64,000 bases of DNA from Alkalibacillus almallahensis (GTDB lineage: Bacteria; Bacillota; Bacilli; Bacillales; Alkalibacillaceae), in contig NZ_JAASRU010000012.1 in assembly GCF_011761495.1 (NCBI RefSeq), positions 22,387 through 86,386 of the forward strand, written 5' to 3'. Positions 8,104-16,937 of the stretch are shown piece by piece; the first letter of the stretch is position 1, and every line of letters begins with the position of its first letter. A program made the position numbers and the translations under genes. The notes under the pieces are model-generated. The model did not search any database, had not been told where the DNA came from, and saw only the letters and a program-made list of their open reading frames with translations.

Positions 8104-8958
8104 ATGTTTATATTCGAAGCAAAACGTTTTATTATCGTCATTATCGGCGCAATTTTCAACGCCATATCCCTAAACCTCTTCTTAGAACAAGCAAATGTGT
8201 TCGCTAGTGGTTTCACAGGGGTTGCACAAATTTCCGCAAGTATTGCGACGGATTTTTTTGATATTGATTTAAGTACGGGTGTGCTTTTATTCCTACTTAA
8301 TATACCAGTTGCTATTCTCGGTTGGATTAAAGTCGGACGTGGCTTTACTATTTACAGTATATTATCGGTTATTTTTATGACCATTTTTTTAGAAACGATT
8401 CCGATTCAGTCATTATCCGATAACATTATCTTAAATGCCGTGTTTGGTGGTATATTCGGTGGCTTTGGTGTTGGAATCACACTGAAGTGGGGGGCATCAA
8501 CAGGTGGTATGGATATTGTTGCCATGGTGCTCTCACGCATGAAAGACCGCCCGATTGGTATTTATTTCTTAACTTTAAACGGCGCAATCATTGTTCTTGC
8601 AGGTATGGTTTATGATCCTGAAAAGGCGTTATACACACTCGTTACCTTATATGTGACGACACGAGTGATTGATGCTGTTCATACACGCCATGAAAAGTTA
8701 ACAGCCATGATCATAACCGCTAAAGGTCAAGAAGTAACGAAAGCCATTCATGCTAATATGGTACGAGGAATTACACGTATTCCAGCTCGAGGAGCGTTTA
8801 CAGATGAGGACCGTGAAATGTTAATGATTGTTGTGACGCGTTATGAATTATATGACTTAGAAAATATTGTTAAGGAAGCAGATCCGAATTCCTTTACGAA
8901 TATCGTGCAAACTACTGGTATATTTGGTTTCTTCAGACGCGAAGATGAAAAGGTGTAA
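8104..8958 (+). CDS. yitT: YitT-family membrane protein with C-terminal DUF2179 domain
   Basis: Protein of 284 residues with about five transmembrane helices in residues 8-190, including the conserved GxxxGFGVGITLKWGASTGGMD glycine-rich stretch in parts, followed by a soluble DUF2179 domain (residues 195-280; KLTAMIITAKGQEV...GITRIPARGAFT). ACAGGAGG precedes ATG 8104. Gene order degV-yitT-ipi is that of B. subtilis. Family function is not established. Confidence 0.9.
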   Translation: MFIFEAKRFIIVIIGAIFNAISLNLFLEQANVFASGFTGVAQISASIATDFFDIDLSTGVLLFLLNIPVAILGWIKVGRGFTIYSILSVIFMTIFLETIPIQSLSDNIILNAVFGGIFGGFGVGITLKWGASTGGMDIVAMVLSRMKDRPIGIYFLTLNGAIIVLAGMVYDPEKALYTLVTLYVTTRVIDAVHTRHEKLTAMIITAKGQEVTKAIHANMVRGITRIPARGAFTDEDREMLMIVVTRYELYDLENIVKEADPNSFTNIVQTTGIFGFFRREDEKV

Positions 8959-9007
8959 CAATCACTTTATTACCAGCGTCTGATTAATAAAAAACGAGGT
9001 GACAACA

Positions 9008-9907
9008 ATGAGACGATGGCTGTTTGTATTATTGATCATTAGTTTCGCTGTTGGACTGGTAGCTTGTAATGGAGAAGCTGCTGGTGACAGCGAGGAATCA
9101 GAGAACGAAGGAAACGAATCAAACAATGAAACGGGTGATTTAGTGGATTCATTTTCTTTTGATGGAGAGTCACAAGTGGAAGACGAGCGAGTCGTATTCA
9201 ATATGACATTAACGTATGAAGGAGATGAACCTGTAGAATTAACATTTCCTTCTGGTCAGAAGTTCGACGTTAATGTCACACAAGCTGATACTGAAAAAAG
9301 CGCGTATCGCTACTCAGCTGATAGATCATTCACACAAGCTATTCAAACAGAGAACCTAGAATCAGGTGATACACTGGAGTATAAGGATACATGGGAAATT
9401 AGTGAATCGTCTAATACTGTAGAATCTGGAAAATATCAAGCAGAATTATGGCTAACAGCAAACCAATTAAATGGTGAAGAATTGAGTGAACGCGCGTTTT
9501 CAAAAACGGTAGAGTTTGAATTAACCAATGGAACTGAAGACGCTGATGATCATCAGCCAGGTGAAGATGGTGATGGAGAAAAAGGTAATGACGAAGAGGC
9601 ATCAGGGGCGTCATCTGATTTTATTCATAATTTAGAAATTGAAGGATCAGACGGCTCTTATACAATTTCGGGCGAAGTGAATTCGACGACTCAAAAATTG
9701 AATTATTATGTAGAAGATGGACATTATGTTTACAAAGATGAATCTTTATCTCTAGATGATGAGAGTGGTTGGCAGTCGTTTGAATTTAATGTTGAAATCG
9801 AAGAAGATATGCCAGATTACGGTACACTGACACTATATTTATTTGAAGAGAATGAATCAGGATCACCAAAGCGGGAACATGTAGCTACCTTAGAAACGTT
9901 TGAATGA
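9008..9907 (+). CDS. BsuPI-domain lipoprotein at the ipi locus
   Basis: Lipoprotein of 299 residues. The signal peptide MRRWLFVLLIISFAVGLVAC ends in a lipobox with Cys20. An acidic linker follows, then a BsuPI-type domain (about 45-175) recognisable from FDVNV, YRYSADRSFTQAI and LEYKDTWEI. A second acidic linker (about 178-200) leads to an Ig-like C-terminal domain (about 205-299) that resembles Gmad2 domains. B. subtilis has ipi, an intracellular proteinase inhibitor with only the BsuPI domain, next to yitT. Here the protein should face outward. I chose ATG 9008 with GAGGTGA upstream over GTG 8999. Protease inhibition is possible but unproved. Confidence 0.82.
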   Translation: MRRWLFVLLIISFAVGLVACNGEAAGDSEESENEGNESNNETGDLVDSFSFDGESQVEDERVVFNMTLTYEGDEPVELTFPSGQKFDVNVTQADTEKSAYRYSADRSFTQAIQTENLESGDTLEYKDTWEISESSNTVESGKYQAELWLTANQLNGEELSERAFSKTVEFELTNGTEDADDHQPGEDGDGEKGNDEEASGASSDFIHNLEIEGSDGSYTISGEVNSTTQKLNYYVEDGHYVYKDESLSLDDESGWQSFEFNVEIEEDMPDYGTLTLYLFEENESGSPKREHVATLETFE

Positions 9908-9917
9908 AGATCTAAAA

Positions 9918-9949
9918 AATTGGCTTAGTTTTAACTAAGCCAATTGTTT
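9918..9949. terminator. Bidirectional terminator
   Basis: Arms 9918-9930 and 9933-9945 are complementary, with A-run before and T-run after. It separates the lipoprotein gene from the converging minus-strand gene. Confidence 0.85.
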
Positions 9950-10213
9950 TTAGTATCCGTAACTTTCGATTAATTGCTCTACTTTAGGTGAAAGCTCGTC
10001 CCAGTCAGCGTCGAACTGTTTATTAACGGTAATAAAATTATAATATCCGAATACATTGTCGACACCATCCATGCTCATTAAATCGTTCATGATGTCAAAA
10101 TCACTTGATTCACCTTGCATGACAGAGATGCTATCATCACCTTCAAAAATCACATTATCAACAGTGAATTTCATTGCATTTGGGTTTGGTGTTGGTTCAG
10201 CAATTACAGCCAT
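9950..10213 (-). CDS. Stand-alone Nfu/NifU N-terminal domain protein
   Basis: Small protein of 87 residues beginning MAVIAEPTPNPNAMKF, the signature of the Nfu N-terminal domain (PTPNPNxxKF). The C-terminal CxxC Fe-S scaffold domain of full Nfu proteins is absent, so it cannot itself hold a cluster through that site. A helper role in Fe-S assembly is inferred. GGGAGGG seven bases before ATG 10213 fixes the start. Monocistronic. Confidence 0.85.
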   Translation of the reverse strand: MAVIAEPTPNPNAMKFTVDNVIFEGDDSISVMQGESSDFDIMNDLMSMDGVDNVFGYYNFITVNKQFDADWDELSPKVEQLIESYGY

Positions 10214-10311
10214 AGTTAATCCCTCCCTGAATATCTCATCTTTATATTAGCACGAATTGAAAGTTAGAAAAAGTCATAGCCCAAAACAGAATCGAAAGTG
10301 AGGTAAAATTA

Positions 10312-10776
10312 TTGCGTTATTTATATATTGCATTATTAGTCGGGATCATTTCATCGACGGCGATGAGCTTGTACTTATATATCATTGAAACCTTTACTGG
10401 TAAGCAATTGTATACTTTATTATTAAATATTGATTTTATTTATACACCAAGTGAAACAGTTCCTGAAAATTTTTATTTAGCATTTGAATATGCCTTGCAT
10501 GTTATTGTAGCAACGGTCATTGTCACGTTTTATTTATACTTAATTACAAAAAAAGAATCTTTTTGGAATAAACGGATGGAAATTGCCGCAATTTTATCGT
10601 TTATGGCGTTTTTAACGTACTTTCCATTAACGATTTTAGCAGTCACTGAGACACCAGGTGTATTTGATATTATGGCCATTTTTGATTGGTTTATTGCTCA
10701 TGTCATATTTTTCTTTATGATGTATTACATAAGTGAATGGCTATTAGTTCGAAATCACTCAAAACAAGACCATTAA
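10312..10776 (+). CDS. Four-helix membrane protein of unknown function
   Basis: Hydrophobic protein of 154 residues with helices near 3-22, 60-80, 92-112 and 122-142, and a basic C-terminal tail. It starts with TTG at 10312, preceded by GTGAGGT. I do not recognise the family. Its stop overlaps the stop of the converging dat gene by a few bases, so there is no terminator between them, and the two messages can pair at their 3' ends. Confidence 0.65.
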   Translation: MRYLYIALLVGIISSTAMSLYLYIIETFTGKQLYTLLLNIDFIYTPSETVPENFYLAFEYALHVIVATVIVTFYLYLITKKESFWNKRMEIAAILSFMAFLTYFPLTILAVTETPGVFDIMAIFDWFIAHVIFFFMMYYISEWLLVRNHSKQDH

Positions 10777-11630
10777 ACGTGATCAGGTAATTTGGTAATA
10801 GATAAATGATCAAAGTAATGTTCTAATAAATTGTTGGTAATTGAACCTGGTTCTCCGTTACTGATGATTTGATCATCAATGGAGACAACAGGTTTAATTT
10901 CAGCTGATGTTGATGAGACAAATACTTCATCAGCATTTTTTAATGCCTCGAGTCCGAAAACGTCGATTCGATAAGGAATGTTCAGTCGTTCAGCTAAATA
11001 TAACAAATGACGGCGTGTAATACCGTTTAAAATGTAATGATCAGCTGGGTGTGTGATAAGTTCACCATTCTTAACGATAAATACATTCGTTGAAGAACCT
11101 TCTGTCACATGTGATTCATCTCGGTAGAAAATGGCTTCACTCGCTCCCGCATCAATTGCTTTTTGCTTCGTCATGACATTCCCAAGTAGGTTCAAACTCT
11201 TAATATCGCAGCGGAGCCAACGGAAATCTTCTGCTGTGATCGTATGAATGCCATGAGTTTGATCATGTGCTGGGCGTTTTAAGTTAAGGGGATAAGCGGT
11301 TAGTGTCGGTTGTTGGTGTTCTGGATATGGGTGATTACGTGGGGCGAAACCACGTGTTACTTGTAAATAAACACCACCATCTTGTACTTGATTCTGTTCC
11401 ATTAAATCATTTAGACGGGCTTTAAGCTTTTCTTCTTGGACGTTATAGTCAATTTCAGCTTCATTCAAGCTATATTTTAAGCGTTCTAGGTGGTCATCTA
11501 ATAAAAACCATTTCCCGTCATAATAGCGAATCACTTCATAAACACCGTCTCCAAATTGGTAACCACGGTCTTCAATATCGATTACAGCATCATTTCGGTT
11601 AATTAAAGTCTCATTCATTAGTACAAGCAT
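10773..11630 (-). CDS. dat: D-amino-acid transaminase
   Basis: Fold-type IV PLP enzyme making D-glutamate from D-alanine and 2-oxoglutarate for peptidoglycan. The 285 residues include DIEDRGYQFGDGVYEVIRYYDGKWF near residue 18, the PLP-lysine K144 in DIKSLNLLGNV, and VTEGSSTNVF near 175. Length and motifs match Bacillus D-alanine aminotransferases rather than branched-chain enzymes. AAGGAG precedes ATG 11630. Convergent overlap with the membrane protein gene at 10773-10776. Confidence 0.92.
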   Translation of the reverse strand: MLVLMNETLINRNDAVIDIEDRGYQFGDGVYEVIRYYDGKWFLLDDHLERLKYSLNEAEIDYNVQEEKLKARLNDLMEQNQVQDGGVYLQVTRGFAPRNHPYPEHQQPTLTAYPLNLKRPAHDQTHGIHTITAEDFRWLRCDIKSLNLLGNVMTKQKAIDAGASEAIFYRDESHVTEGSSTNVFIVKNGELITHPADHYILNGITRRHLLYLAERLNIPYRIDVFGLEALKNADEVFVSSTSAEIKPVVSIDDQIISNGEPGSITNNLLEHYFDHLSITKLPDHV

Positions 11631-11789
11631 TTGGTCATCTCCTTAAATATCTAAGCTGGTTTATGTATATCCTAGAGTAAAATAAAGGGGATGTAAATAT
11701 GGCAGACGGCTTAGATTTGAAAGAAGAACAGAATTGCGGATAAGAGCGAATTTATTTCTATGACATCATACATGAAAAGTTATTGGAAT

Positions 11790-11822
11790 AAAAAAACGTC
11801 ACAAGGAAAACCTTGTAACGTT
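11790..11822 (-). terminator. Terminator of the phn operon
   Basis: Twelve-base arms AACGTCACAAGG and CCTTGTAACGTT around AAAA, with a T-run on the minus strand, just beyond the last phnE stop. Confidence 0.85.
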
Positions 11823-11831
11823 TCGTGAAAA

Positions 11832-12629
11832 TTAAACGATGCGTTTTCGAATATACGTACTACCATAATCAATAAGTGTAACGACCACGATAATGACAAG
11901 TAAAATCATCCCCATATCGCTCCAATTACGGTTACTGTAAGCAAAGAATATCATGGTTCCAATACCACCAGCCCCGACATAACCGAGAATGGTGGAGGCA
12001 CGGACGTCGATTTCGAAGCGATAAATAGCATAAGATAAAAATTCTGGAATCACTTGTGGGATAATTCCGTGAAACATAATTTGAATTTTGTTAGCCCCGT
12101 TTGCTTGCATGGCTTCTACGACGTTCATATCAATTGATTCGAGAACTTCGGCGTATAGTTTTCCAAGCATACCTGTAGACCCAATTGCAATCGCTAAAAT
12201 ACCAGCGAATGGGTTTGGACCAACCACAACCACGAACATAATAGCTAAAATAATCTCTGGAAACGCACGAACAGCACTTAAAACCCATTTGCCTATAGTT
12301 GATAAAATACGACTGTTTGTCATATTAATGGCTGATAAAAAGCCGAGAGGAACAGCTAAAATAGCAGCCGCCAATGATCCAACGTAAGCAATAAAGACTG
12401 TTTCTACCATTTTCTCAATTACTTCACCAGCCCGCGCCCAGTTTGGGGAAAATAATTGAGGTACAACAACGTTATAGTTAGATGCGAATCGGTTGAACGC
12501 CTCTTTCCATTCGATATCAATAGACATAAATGTCCATATATACATGGCTAATATGACTGTTGCAATTGAAATACGCTTAACTTTTTTCTGAGTGGGTACG
12601 TGTTTTTTTGGAGGTTGTTCATATGTCAT
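11832..12629 (-). CDS. phnE: Phosphonate-type ABC permease, second subunit
   Basis: Membrane permease of 265 residues with about six helices and the EAA-type loop EAMQANGANKIQIMFHGIIPQ near residue 175, which docks the ATPase. Its GYVGAGGIGTMI ending is typical of PhnE. Start ATG 12629 shares one base with the stop of the preceding phnE (TAATG), so they are coupled. With its partner it probably forms a heterodimer. The transported compound may be phosphonate, phosphite or phosphate. Confidence 0.9.
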   Translation of the reverse strand: MTYEQPPKKHVPTQKKVKRISIATVILAMYIWTFMSIDIEWKEAFNRFASNYNVVVPQLFSPNWARAGEVIEKMVETVFIAYVGSLAAAILAVPLGFLSAINMTNSRILSTIGKWVLSAVRAFPEIILAIMFVVVVGPNPFAGILAIAIGSTGMLGKLYAEVLESIDMNVVEAMQANGANKIQIMFHGIIPQVIPEFLSYAIYRFEIDVRASTILGYVGAGGIGTMIFFAYSNRNWSDMGMILLVIIVVVTLIDYGSTYIRKRIV

Positions 12630-13450
12630 TAGATAATCGCCTCCCTGATCTTCGTGCTAATATATTCGATTATAACGACCACAACAAAAATAACTAAGAT
12701 AATTGTCATAACAGCCCCGTAATTATTGAAGCTAAATTGACTCATTAATAGTTGACCTATACCACCTGCGCCAACTAAACCAATTACGACTGAGGCTCGA
12801 ATATTAATTTCAAATACATATAACGCAAAAGATGTAAATTGTGGTGCCACTTGGGGCATAACACCATATGCAATAGACTGTATCGTGTTTGCACCAGAAG
12901 CACGCATCGCTTCGATCGGTTGCATATCAATGGCTTCAACAGTTTCACTAATTAATTTGGCTAAAATACCAAGTGAGAATATAAACAAAGCTACAATACC
13001 ACCGATTGGACCTGTTCCAAAAATACCGACGAAAATAACTGCTAAAACAACGTCAGGTATTGTACGTAAAATATTCATTATTAAACGAGTTGCATTGTAA
13101 ACGAACCAGTTATGAGTAATATTATTTGCTGCTAATAAACTTACTGGAATGACAATAATTGTTGAGAATGTTGATGCAATAATCGCCATATGAATGGTTT
13201 CAATAAGACGATCGAATGCTGGTGCCAATACGTCCATATTGATTGGGAATAATTTGTCGATAATTTGTCCCATGTTCGTGAACCCCATAATGAGGTCACC
13301 GAAATCTACACCCGTAGTACGTGAACTGTACCATAAGAAAAACAAAATAATAAAGAAGACGAGAGATAGCTTTGCTTTAGCCCGCCAAGGTGATAAAAGA
13401 GGGGCGTAACGGTCATCATTTAGACTAGGTTTATTGATGTTGTTCGCCAT
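12629..13450 (-). CDS. phnE: Phosphonate-type ABC permease, first subunit
   Basis: Permease of 273 residues starting MANNINKPSLNDDRYAP, with the ATPase-contact loop EAMRASGANTIQSIAYGVMPQ and the GLVGAGGIGQLLM motif. Start 13450 was chosen because GGAGG lies eight bases upstream; the frame is open further but has no better site. It begins inside the last codons of phnC (20-base overlap). Tandem phnE paralogues are common in such operons. Confidence 0.9.
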   Translation of the reverse strand: MANNINKPSLNDDRYAPLLSPWRAKAKLSLVFFIILFFLWYSSRTTGVDFGDLIMGFTNMGQIIDKLFPINMDVLAPAFDRLIETIHMAIIASTFSTIIVIPVSLLAANNITHNWFVYNATRLIMNILRTIPDVVLAVIFVGIFGTGPIGGIVALFIFSLGILAKLISETVEAIDMQPIEAMRASGANTIQSIAYGVMPQVAPQFTSFALYVFEINIRASVVIGLVGAGGIGQLLMSQFSFNNYGAVMTIILVIFVVVVIIEYISTKIREAII

Positions 13451-14219
13451 CTTCTGCACCTCCGCGTAAATCATCTTCACGGATTGAACGACCATATATT
13501 TCTTCAAATGTTGCTTCAGACACCTCGGAAACAGGTCCATCAAATACAACTTCACCTGATCTCATGCCAATAATACGATCGGCATACTCCATCGCCATAT
13601 CAATGAAGTGTAGGTTTACAATGGTTGTAATATTATCTTCTTTATTAATTCTACGTAAGTATTTCATCACTTGATGTGAAGTGGGTGGGTCTAGAGAAGC
13701 GACTGGCTCGTCTGCTAATATATAATTAGGTTTCTGTGTTAAGACACGCGCTATACTAACCCGTTGTTGCTGACCACCCGATAATTGATCGGCACGACTA
13801 TAAATTTTTTCATCGATATTGACGCGTTTAAGACTTTCGTAAGCGAGTGCTTTGTCCTCTTTACTGAAAAAGTTGAACACAGATCGAACCGTCCCGGTAT
13901 GGCCGAGTCTTCCAGCTAAGACGTTACGAAAGACGCTATTACGTTTAACTAAGTTATAACTTTGAAAAATCATGCCGACTTTCGTTCGCAAGTCGCGTAA
14001 ACCTTTACTTTTATAGTTTAAAATATTGTCACCACCAACTTTTAACTCACCTGCTGTTGGTGTAACAAGACGATTAATACTTCTTATGAAAGTTGATTTG
14101 CCTGCGCCGGATAAGCCGACAATCACGACAAATTCACCATCCTCAATTGTTACATTGACGTCTTTAAGTCCCTGATGTCCATTAGGATAGACGAGGGATA
14201 CATCATTGAATTCGATCAT
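13431..14219 (-). CDS. phnC: Phosphonate-type ABC transporter ATPase
   Basis: ATPase of 262 residues: Walker A GLSGAGKST near 34, signature LSGGQQQRVSIAR near 146, Walker B YILADEPVASLDP near 167, then NLHFIDMAMEYADRIIGM. Membership of the PhnC group follows from overall pattern and from neighbours phnD and phnE. Start ATG 14219 follows AGGTGAAAAGAC. A hairpin separates it from phnD. Confidence 0.92.
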   Translation of the reverse strand: MIEFNDVSLVYPNGHQGLKDVNVTIEDGEFVVIVGLSGAGKSTFIRSINRLVTPTAGELKVGGDNILNYKSKGLRDLRTKVGMIFQSYNLVKRNSVFRNVLAGRLGHTGTVRSVFNFFSKEDKALAYESLKRVNIDEKIYSRADQLSGGQQQRVSIARVLTQKPNYILADEPVASLDPPTSHQVMKYLRRINKEDNITTIVNLHFIDMAMEYADRIIGMRSGEVVFDGPVSEVSEATFEEIYGRSIREDDLRGGAEDGEQHQ

Positions 14220-14276
14220 GTCTTTTCACCTCATGTCAACCAAAAGTATGTATAAATAGATTGAAATTGTTAAATA

Positions 14277-14314
14277 GTAACGTAAAAGGGAGGTAGACCC
14301 TCCCTTTTCGTTAC
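14277..14314 (-). terminator. Hairpin between phnD and phnC
   Basis: Imperfect 16-base arms with one bulge. The following T-tract is short, so it probably lets part of transcription through or protects the phnD message, giving more binding protein than ATPase. This is common in binding-protein operons; here it is inferred. Confidence 0.6.
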
Positions 14315-14323
14315 AAGGTATTA

Positions 14324-15220
14324 TTATTCAAGGCTGATACTATCTTGGAAACGTTCGTACGTATCTTCAACAACTTTATAATCTTCGTGCTCAGCTTCGA
14401 CGATCGCATCCCATGTATAGACGTCATTCATGACTTGAAGCATTTCTTCATCTTCATTAAATGATAAGAACGCTTCACGAATGTCACTGACAAGTTCATC
14501 ATCTAGTTCAGAGATGACGGATACTGTATCGTTGGGGATTTCTTCCGTGTAGCCAAGTACGCGTGTTTTGTCTTTAATATCAGGATAGTCTTCTTCTAAA
14601 TTATCGCGGACATCATCAAAAGTTGTTGCGACATCAGCTCCGCCTTGATAAACTTCTAAAGCGGCTGTATCATGCGCACCAACAGCGTTTGCATCGCTAA
14701 AGAATTCACTTGTTAATTCTGCTTGGGATTCTAAGTCGTATTTGTCCATAAGTTGAGAAGCAGGGAATAAGAAGCCTGATGTAGAGGCGGCATCACCATA
14801 AACCCATGATTTGCCTTTTAAATCATCGAGTGATTCAATATCTGAATCTTCTTGTACGAGGTATTGTGCTTTGTAGGTTTCCGATCCGTGTCTTACGGAT
14901 TTCAAAATAACTTCAACATCATAATCTTGATGGGCCATCACATAGCCGAATGCTGGGATTAAGCCGATATGTACTTGGCCAGAACCCATCCCTTCAATTA
15001 CTCCGTTATAACTAGTCATCGTGCGAGGTTCCACTTCTTTGTCCAAAATGTTACCTAATTCTTCTGCTAGCGGTTCAACTGTGTCGGCAATGGTTTCAGA
15101 ATCTTGTGATGGAACGAAGCCCATAACCAGTGTGTCAGGGTTACCTTCATCTCCGCCACTTCCACATGCCGCTAAAAATGCTACTACTGCTAAAGCCATC
15201 AATCCAAGTAACTTTTTCAA
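14324..15220 (-). CDS. phnD: Phosphonate-type substrate-binding lipoprotein
   Basis: Lipoprotein of 298 residues. Signal peptide MKKLLGLMALAVVAFLAAC with lipobox LAAC at Cys19. The mature part has DTLVMGFVPSQDSETIADTVEPLAEEL, IGLIPAFGYVMAH and KGKSWVYGDAASTSGFLFPA, the PhnD/PtxB pattern of residues that bind the phosphoryl group. The start codon is TTG at 15220 with AGGGGG seven bases upstream. First gene of the phnD-phnC-phnE-phnE operon, which lacks C-P lyase genes nearby. Confidence 0.92.
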   Translation of the reverse strand: MKKLLGLMALAVVAFLAACGSGGDEGNPDTLVMGFVPSQDSETIADTVEPLAEELGNILDKEVEPRTMTSYNGVIEGMGSGQVHIGLIPAFGYVMAHQDYDVEVILKSVRHGSETYKAQYLVQEDSDIESLDDLKGKSWVYGDAASTSGFLFPASQLMDKYDLESQAELTSEFFSDANAVGAHDTAALEVYQGGADVATTFDDVRDNLEEDYPDIKDKTRVLGYTEEIPNDTVSVISELDDELVSDIREAFLSFNEDEEMLQVMNDVYTWDAIVEAEHEDYKVVEDTYERFQDSISLE

Positions 15221-15260
15221 AATAATGCCCCCTTAATGTATTAATATTGAAATCAACTTA

Positions 15261-15289
15261 ATTATAAATAATTTGTGACATTAGTACAA
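15261..15289 (-). promoter_or_regulatory. Promoter of the phn operon
   Basis: On the minus strand TTGTAC (15284-15289), 17 bp, TATAAT (15261-15266). I saw no convincing PhoP box upstream. Confidence 0.6.
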
Positions 15290-15436
15290 CACAATTTTAA
15301 GATTTTGATACAATTTTACGAAATCTTTACAAAGAGTATGACATGAGTCGAGAATTGTTAAAGTTTCGGTGGGTAGAGTTGCCCAAATCATGATAATAAT
15401 GAACCTCATTCTTATCAGATTTTATTCCATAAAAAA

Positions 15437-15467
15437 TACCGAAAGCGTGTTAATCACGCTTTCGGTA
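15437..15467 (-). terminator. Terminator of the two-gene small operon
   Basis: Perfect 13-pair stem (15437-15449 with 15455-15467), five-base loop, T-run on the minus strand. Confidence 0.9.
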
Positions 15468-15472
15468 AGGGA

Positions 15473-15673
15473 TTACTGTTGATATTGATTTAATTCTTGT
15501 TCGAGTTGTTTTAATTCTTGTTCTTCTTCTGGTGAACATTGTTCATAAGCTGATTGAATACATTGTTGAACGGCTTGAATATCTTGGTCACTAGCTTCGA
15601 ATGATTGATGTTGCTTTCGTTTGTTTGTTAAGTTTTCCATCGCATGACGAGCTTGGTTCATTAAATTTGCCAT
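15473..15673 (-). CDS. Small acidic helical protein, DUF3813/YizC-like
   Basis: Sixty-six residues, glutamine-rich and helical, starting MANLMNQARHAMENLTNKRKQ. It resembles the small DUF3813 proteins found near yitU in Bacillus; this match is from memory of pattern and position. ATG 15673 overlaps the stop of the upstream small gene (TAATG) and has GAGGAGG upstream. Confidence 0.7.
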   Translation of the reverse strand: MANLMNQARHAMENLTNKRKQHQSFEASDQDIQAVQQCIQSAYEQCSPEEEQELKQLEQELNQYQQ

Positions 15674-15798
15674 TAAAATCCTCCTCGGTTAAACGTATTT
15701 TGTTCTTTACGTTTTCGATCTTGGTCGGAAAAAGCACGTCGACCTTTTTTCGCCTGTGGATTGACTTTGCGACCCGGATGTGGCTTTTTTTCGCGCAT
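15673..15798 (-). CDS. Small basic protein of 41 residues
   Basis: Begins MREKKPHPGRKVNPQAKKGR and ends FNRGGF. Very rich in Lys and Arg, hydrophilic. GGAGG lies eight bases before ATG 15798, and the stop overlaps the start of the next gene by one base, which argues for a real coupled gene despite the length. Nucleic-acid binding is possible; no family recognised. Confidence 0.65.
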   Translation of the reverse strand: MREKKPHPGRKVNPQAKKGRRAFSDQDRKRKEQNTFNRGGF

Positions 15799-15939
15799 GG
15801 AAGAAACCTCCTCAGTTAATTGACGGTTGGCCAAGTCGTCGTAGTTGAACACCTGATTAAGTGCTCATTTATAGTGTGGAGGGATAAGGCTTGTTTATGT
15901 TGATATAAAGTTGGAAAATGAGGGAGAGGTGGACAAAAT

Positions 15940-15974
15940 AAAAATTGACCACCCTAAAGTAAGGATAGTCAATT
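15940..15974 (-). terminator. Terminator of yitU
   Basis: Twelve-base arms (15943-15954 and 15963-15974) with two G-U pairs, followed on the minus strand by T-rich sequence. Confidence 0.7.
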
Positions 15975-15979
15975 GAGAA

Positions 15980-16813
15980 TTATTTAGATAAGACTGTCTG
16001 TGGTAAACCTAAATACATTTCTAAAAAGCGGGCAACACCGTCATCGTGATTGGTATGTGTAATTTCATTAGCCATTGATTTCAGTTCATCAATTCCATTA
16101 TCCATTGCCACGCCAATTCCTGCATAATCGATCATTTCAAAATCATTGTCCTCGTCACCGAACGCAATGATTCGTTCTTGAGGAATATCATATTCTTTGG
16201 CGATTTTTTGCACACCTATGGCTTTATGCAAGTCTGAACGAATAACTTCAATGACATGGAATGGCGCGCCCCATTTGCGATGGTCAACGATTGAAGCGTG
16301 ACGCTCAGTCAACGTATTACGAATTGCATCGATACGATCGTCGTATGGATGAATTAGAACTGATGAAGGATCAGAAGCTAAGTTATGTTTCATATTACCA
16401 AAAATAGCAGGTGATTCCGTACCAGCCTGGAAGAATTTCGTGATGTCATGGTCGTTTTTAAATTCAATATACACTTGATCCAAAATTTCCGCTAAAATAT
16501 TTTGCACTCCAACGTCGTAACAAGTATCGACAATATCGTAAGCGACATCTTTAGGTAAAGGCGAATGCAGATGATCCCAATTTGGTTGTTGTGGATGGTG
16601 GACAAGTGCACCGTTCATATTAACAATAGGTGTATCTAAGCCAAGTTGTTGATAAAATTGGCGGCTAACACGATAAGGTCGCCCAGTCGCAATAGCAACA
16701 ATATGCCCAGCTTTTCGTGCAGCTTCAATTGTCTTCATTGTTCTACCTGAAATGATTTTATCATTATTTAACAATGTCCCATCTAAATCTATACATATTA
16801 GATGTTGTTTCAT
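15980..16813 (-). CDS. yitU: HAD-superfamily Cof-type phosphatase
   Basis: Soluble sugar- or nucleotide-phosphate phosphatase of 277 residues. Motif I is DLDGTLL with Asp9 and Asp11, motif II lies in IATGRPYR, the catalytic lysine is in RSDLHKAIG, and motif IV is GDEDNDFEMI. The C2 cap between motifs II and III is of Cof type. Position between the small yizC-like operon and yitV (interrupted by the prophage) matches B. subtilis yitU. GAGGTGAG precedes ATG 16813. Confidence 0.85.
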   Translation of the reverse strand: MKQHLICIDLDGTLLNNDKIISGRTMKTIEAARKAGHIVAIATGRPYRVSRQFYQQLGLDTPIVNMNGALVHHPQQPNWDHLHSPLPKDVAYDIVDTCYDVGVQNILAEILDQVYIEFKNDHDITKFFQAGTESPAIFGNMKHNLASDPSSVLIHPYDDRIDAIRNTLTERHASIVDHRKWGAPFHVIEVIRSDLHKAIGVQKIAKEYDIPQERIIAFGDEDNDFEMIDYAGIGVAMDNGIDELKSMANEITHTNHDDGVARFLEMYLGLPQTVLSK

Positions 16814-16858
16814 TTTCTCACCTCGTTATTCCGCGTTTGCTTCATTTCTAATTCAATT

Positions 16859-16887
16859 ATAATACCACATTTTGCATCGATTGTCAC
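16859..16887 (-). promoter_or_regulatory. Promoter of yitU
   Basis: On the minus strand GTGACA, 17 bp, TATTAT, with TGG before the -10 (extended -10). Confidence 0.5.
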
Positions 16888-16908
16888 TTCGTCAATAGTC
16901 ATTGGTAT

Positions 16909-16937
16909 TTGTATGAAAACGAATTTTAATTTATTAT
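16909..16937 (+). promoter_or_regulatory. Promoter spanning the attL core, probably the original yitV promoter
   Basis: TTGTAT (16909-16914) in host sequence, 17-bp spacer, TATTAT (16932-16937) in the 15-bp attachment core. In the reconstructed empty site the -10 would lie about 33 bases before the yitV ATG, the right distance. In the lysogen this promoter instead points into the prophage end, antisense to int, toward the hairpin at 16963-16995. Confidence 0.5.

Noticed and set aside
15290..15380. PhoP box upstream of phnD
   Set aside because: Only one TTAACA-like element is visible, not the repeated set with regular spacing.
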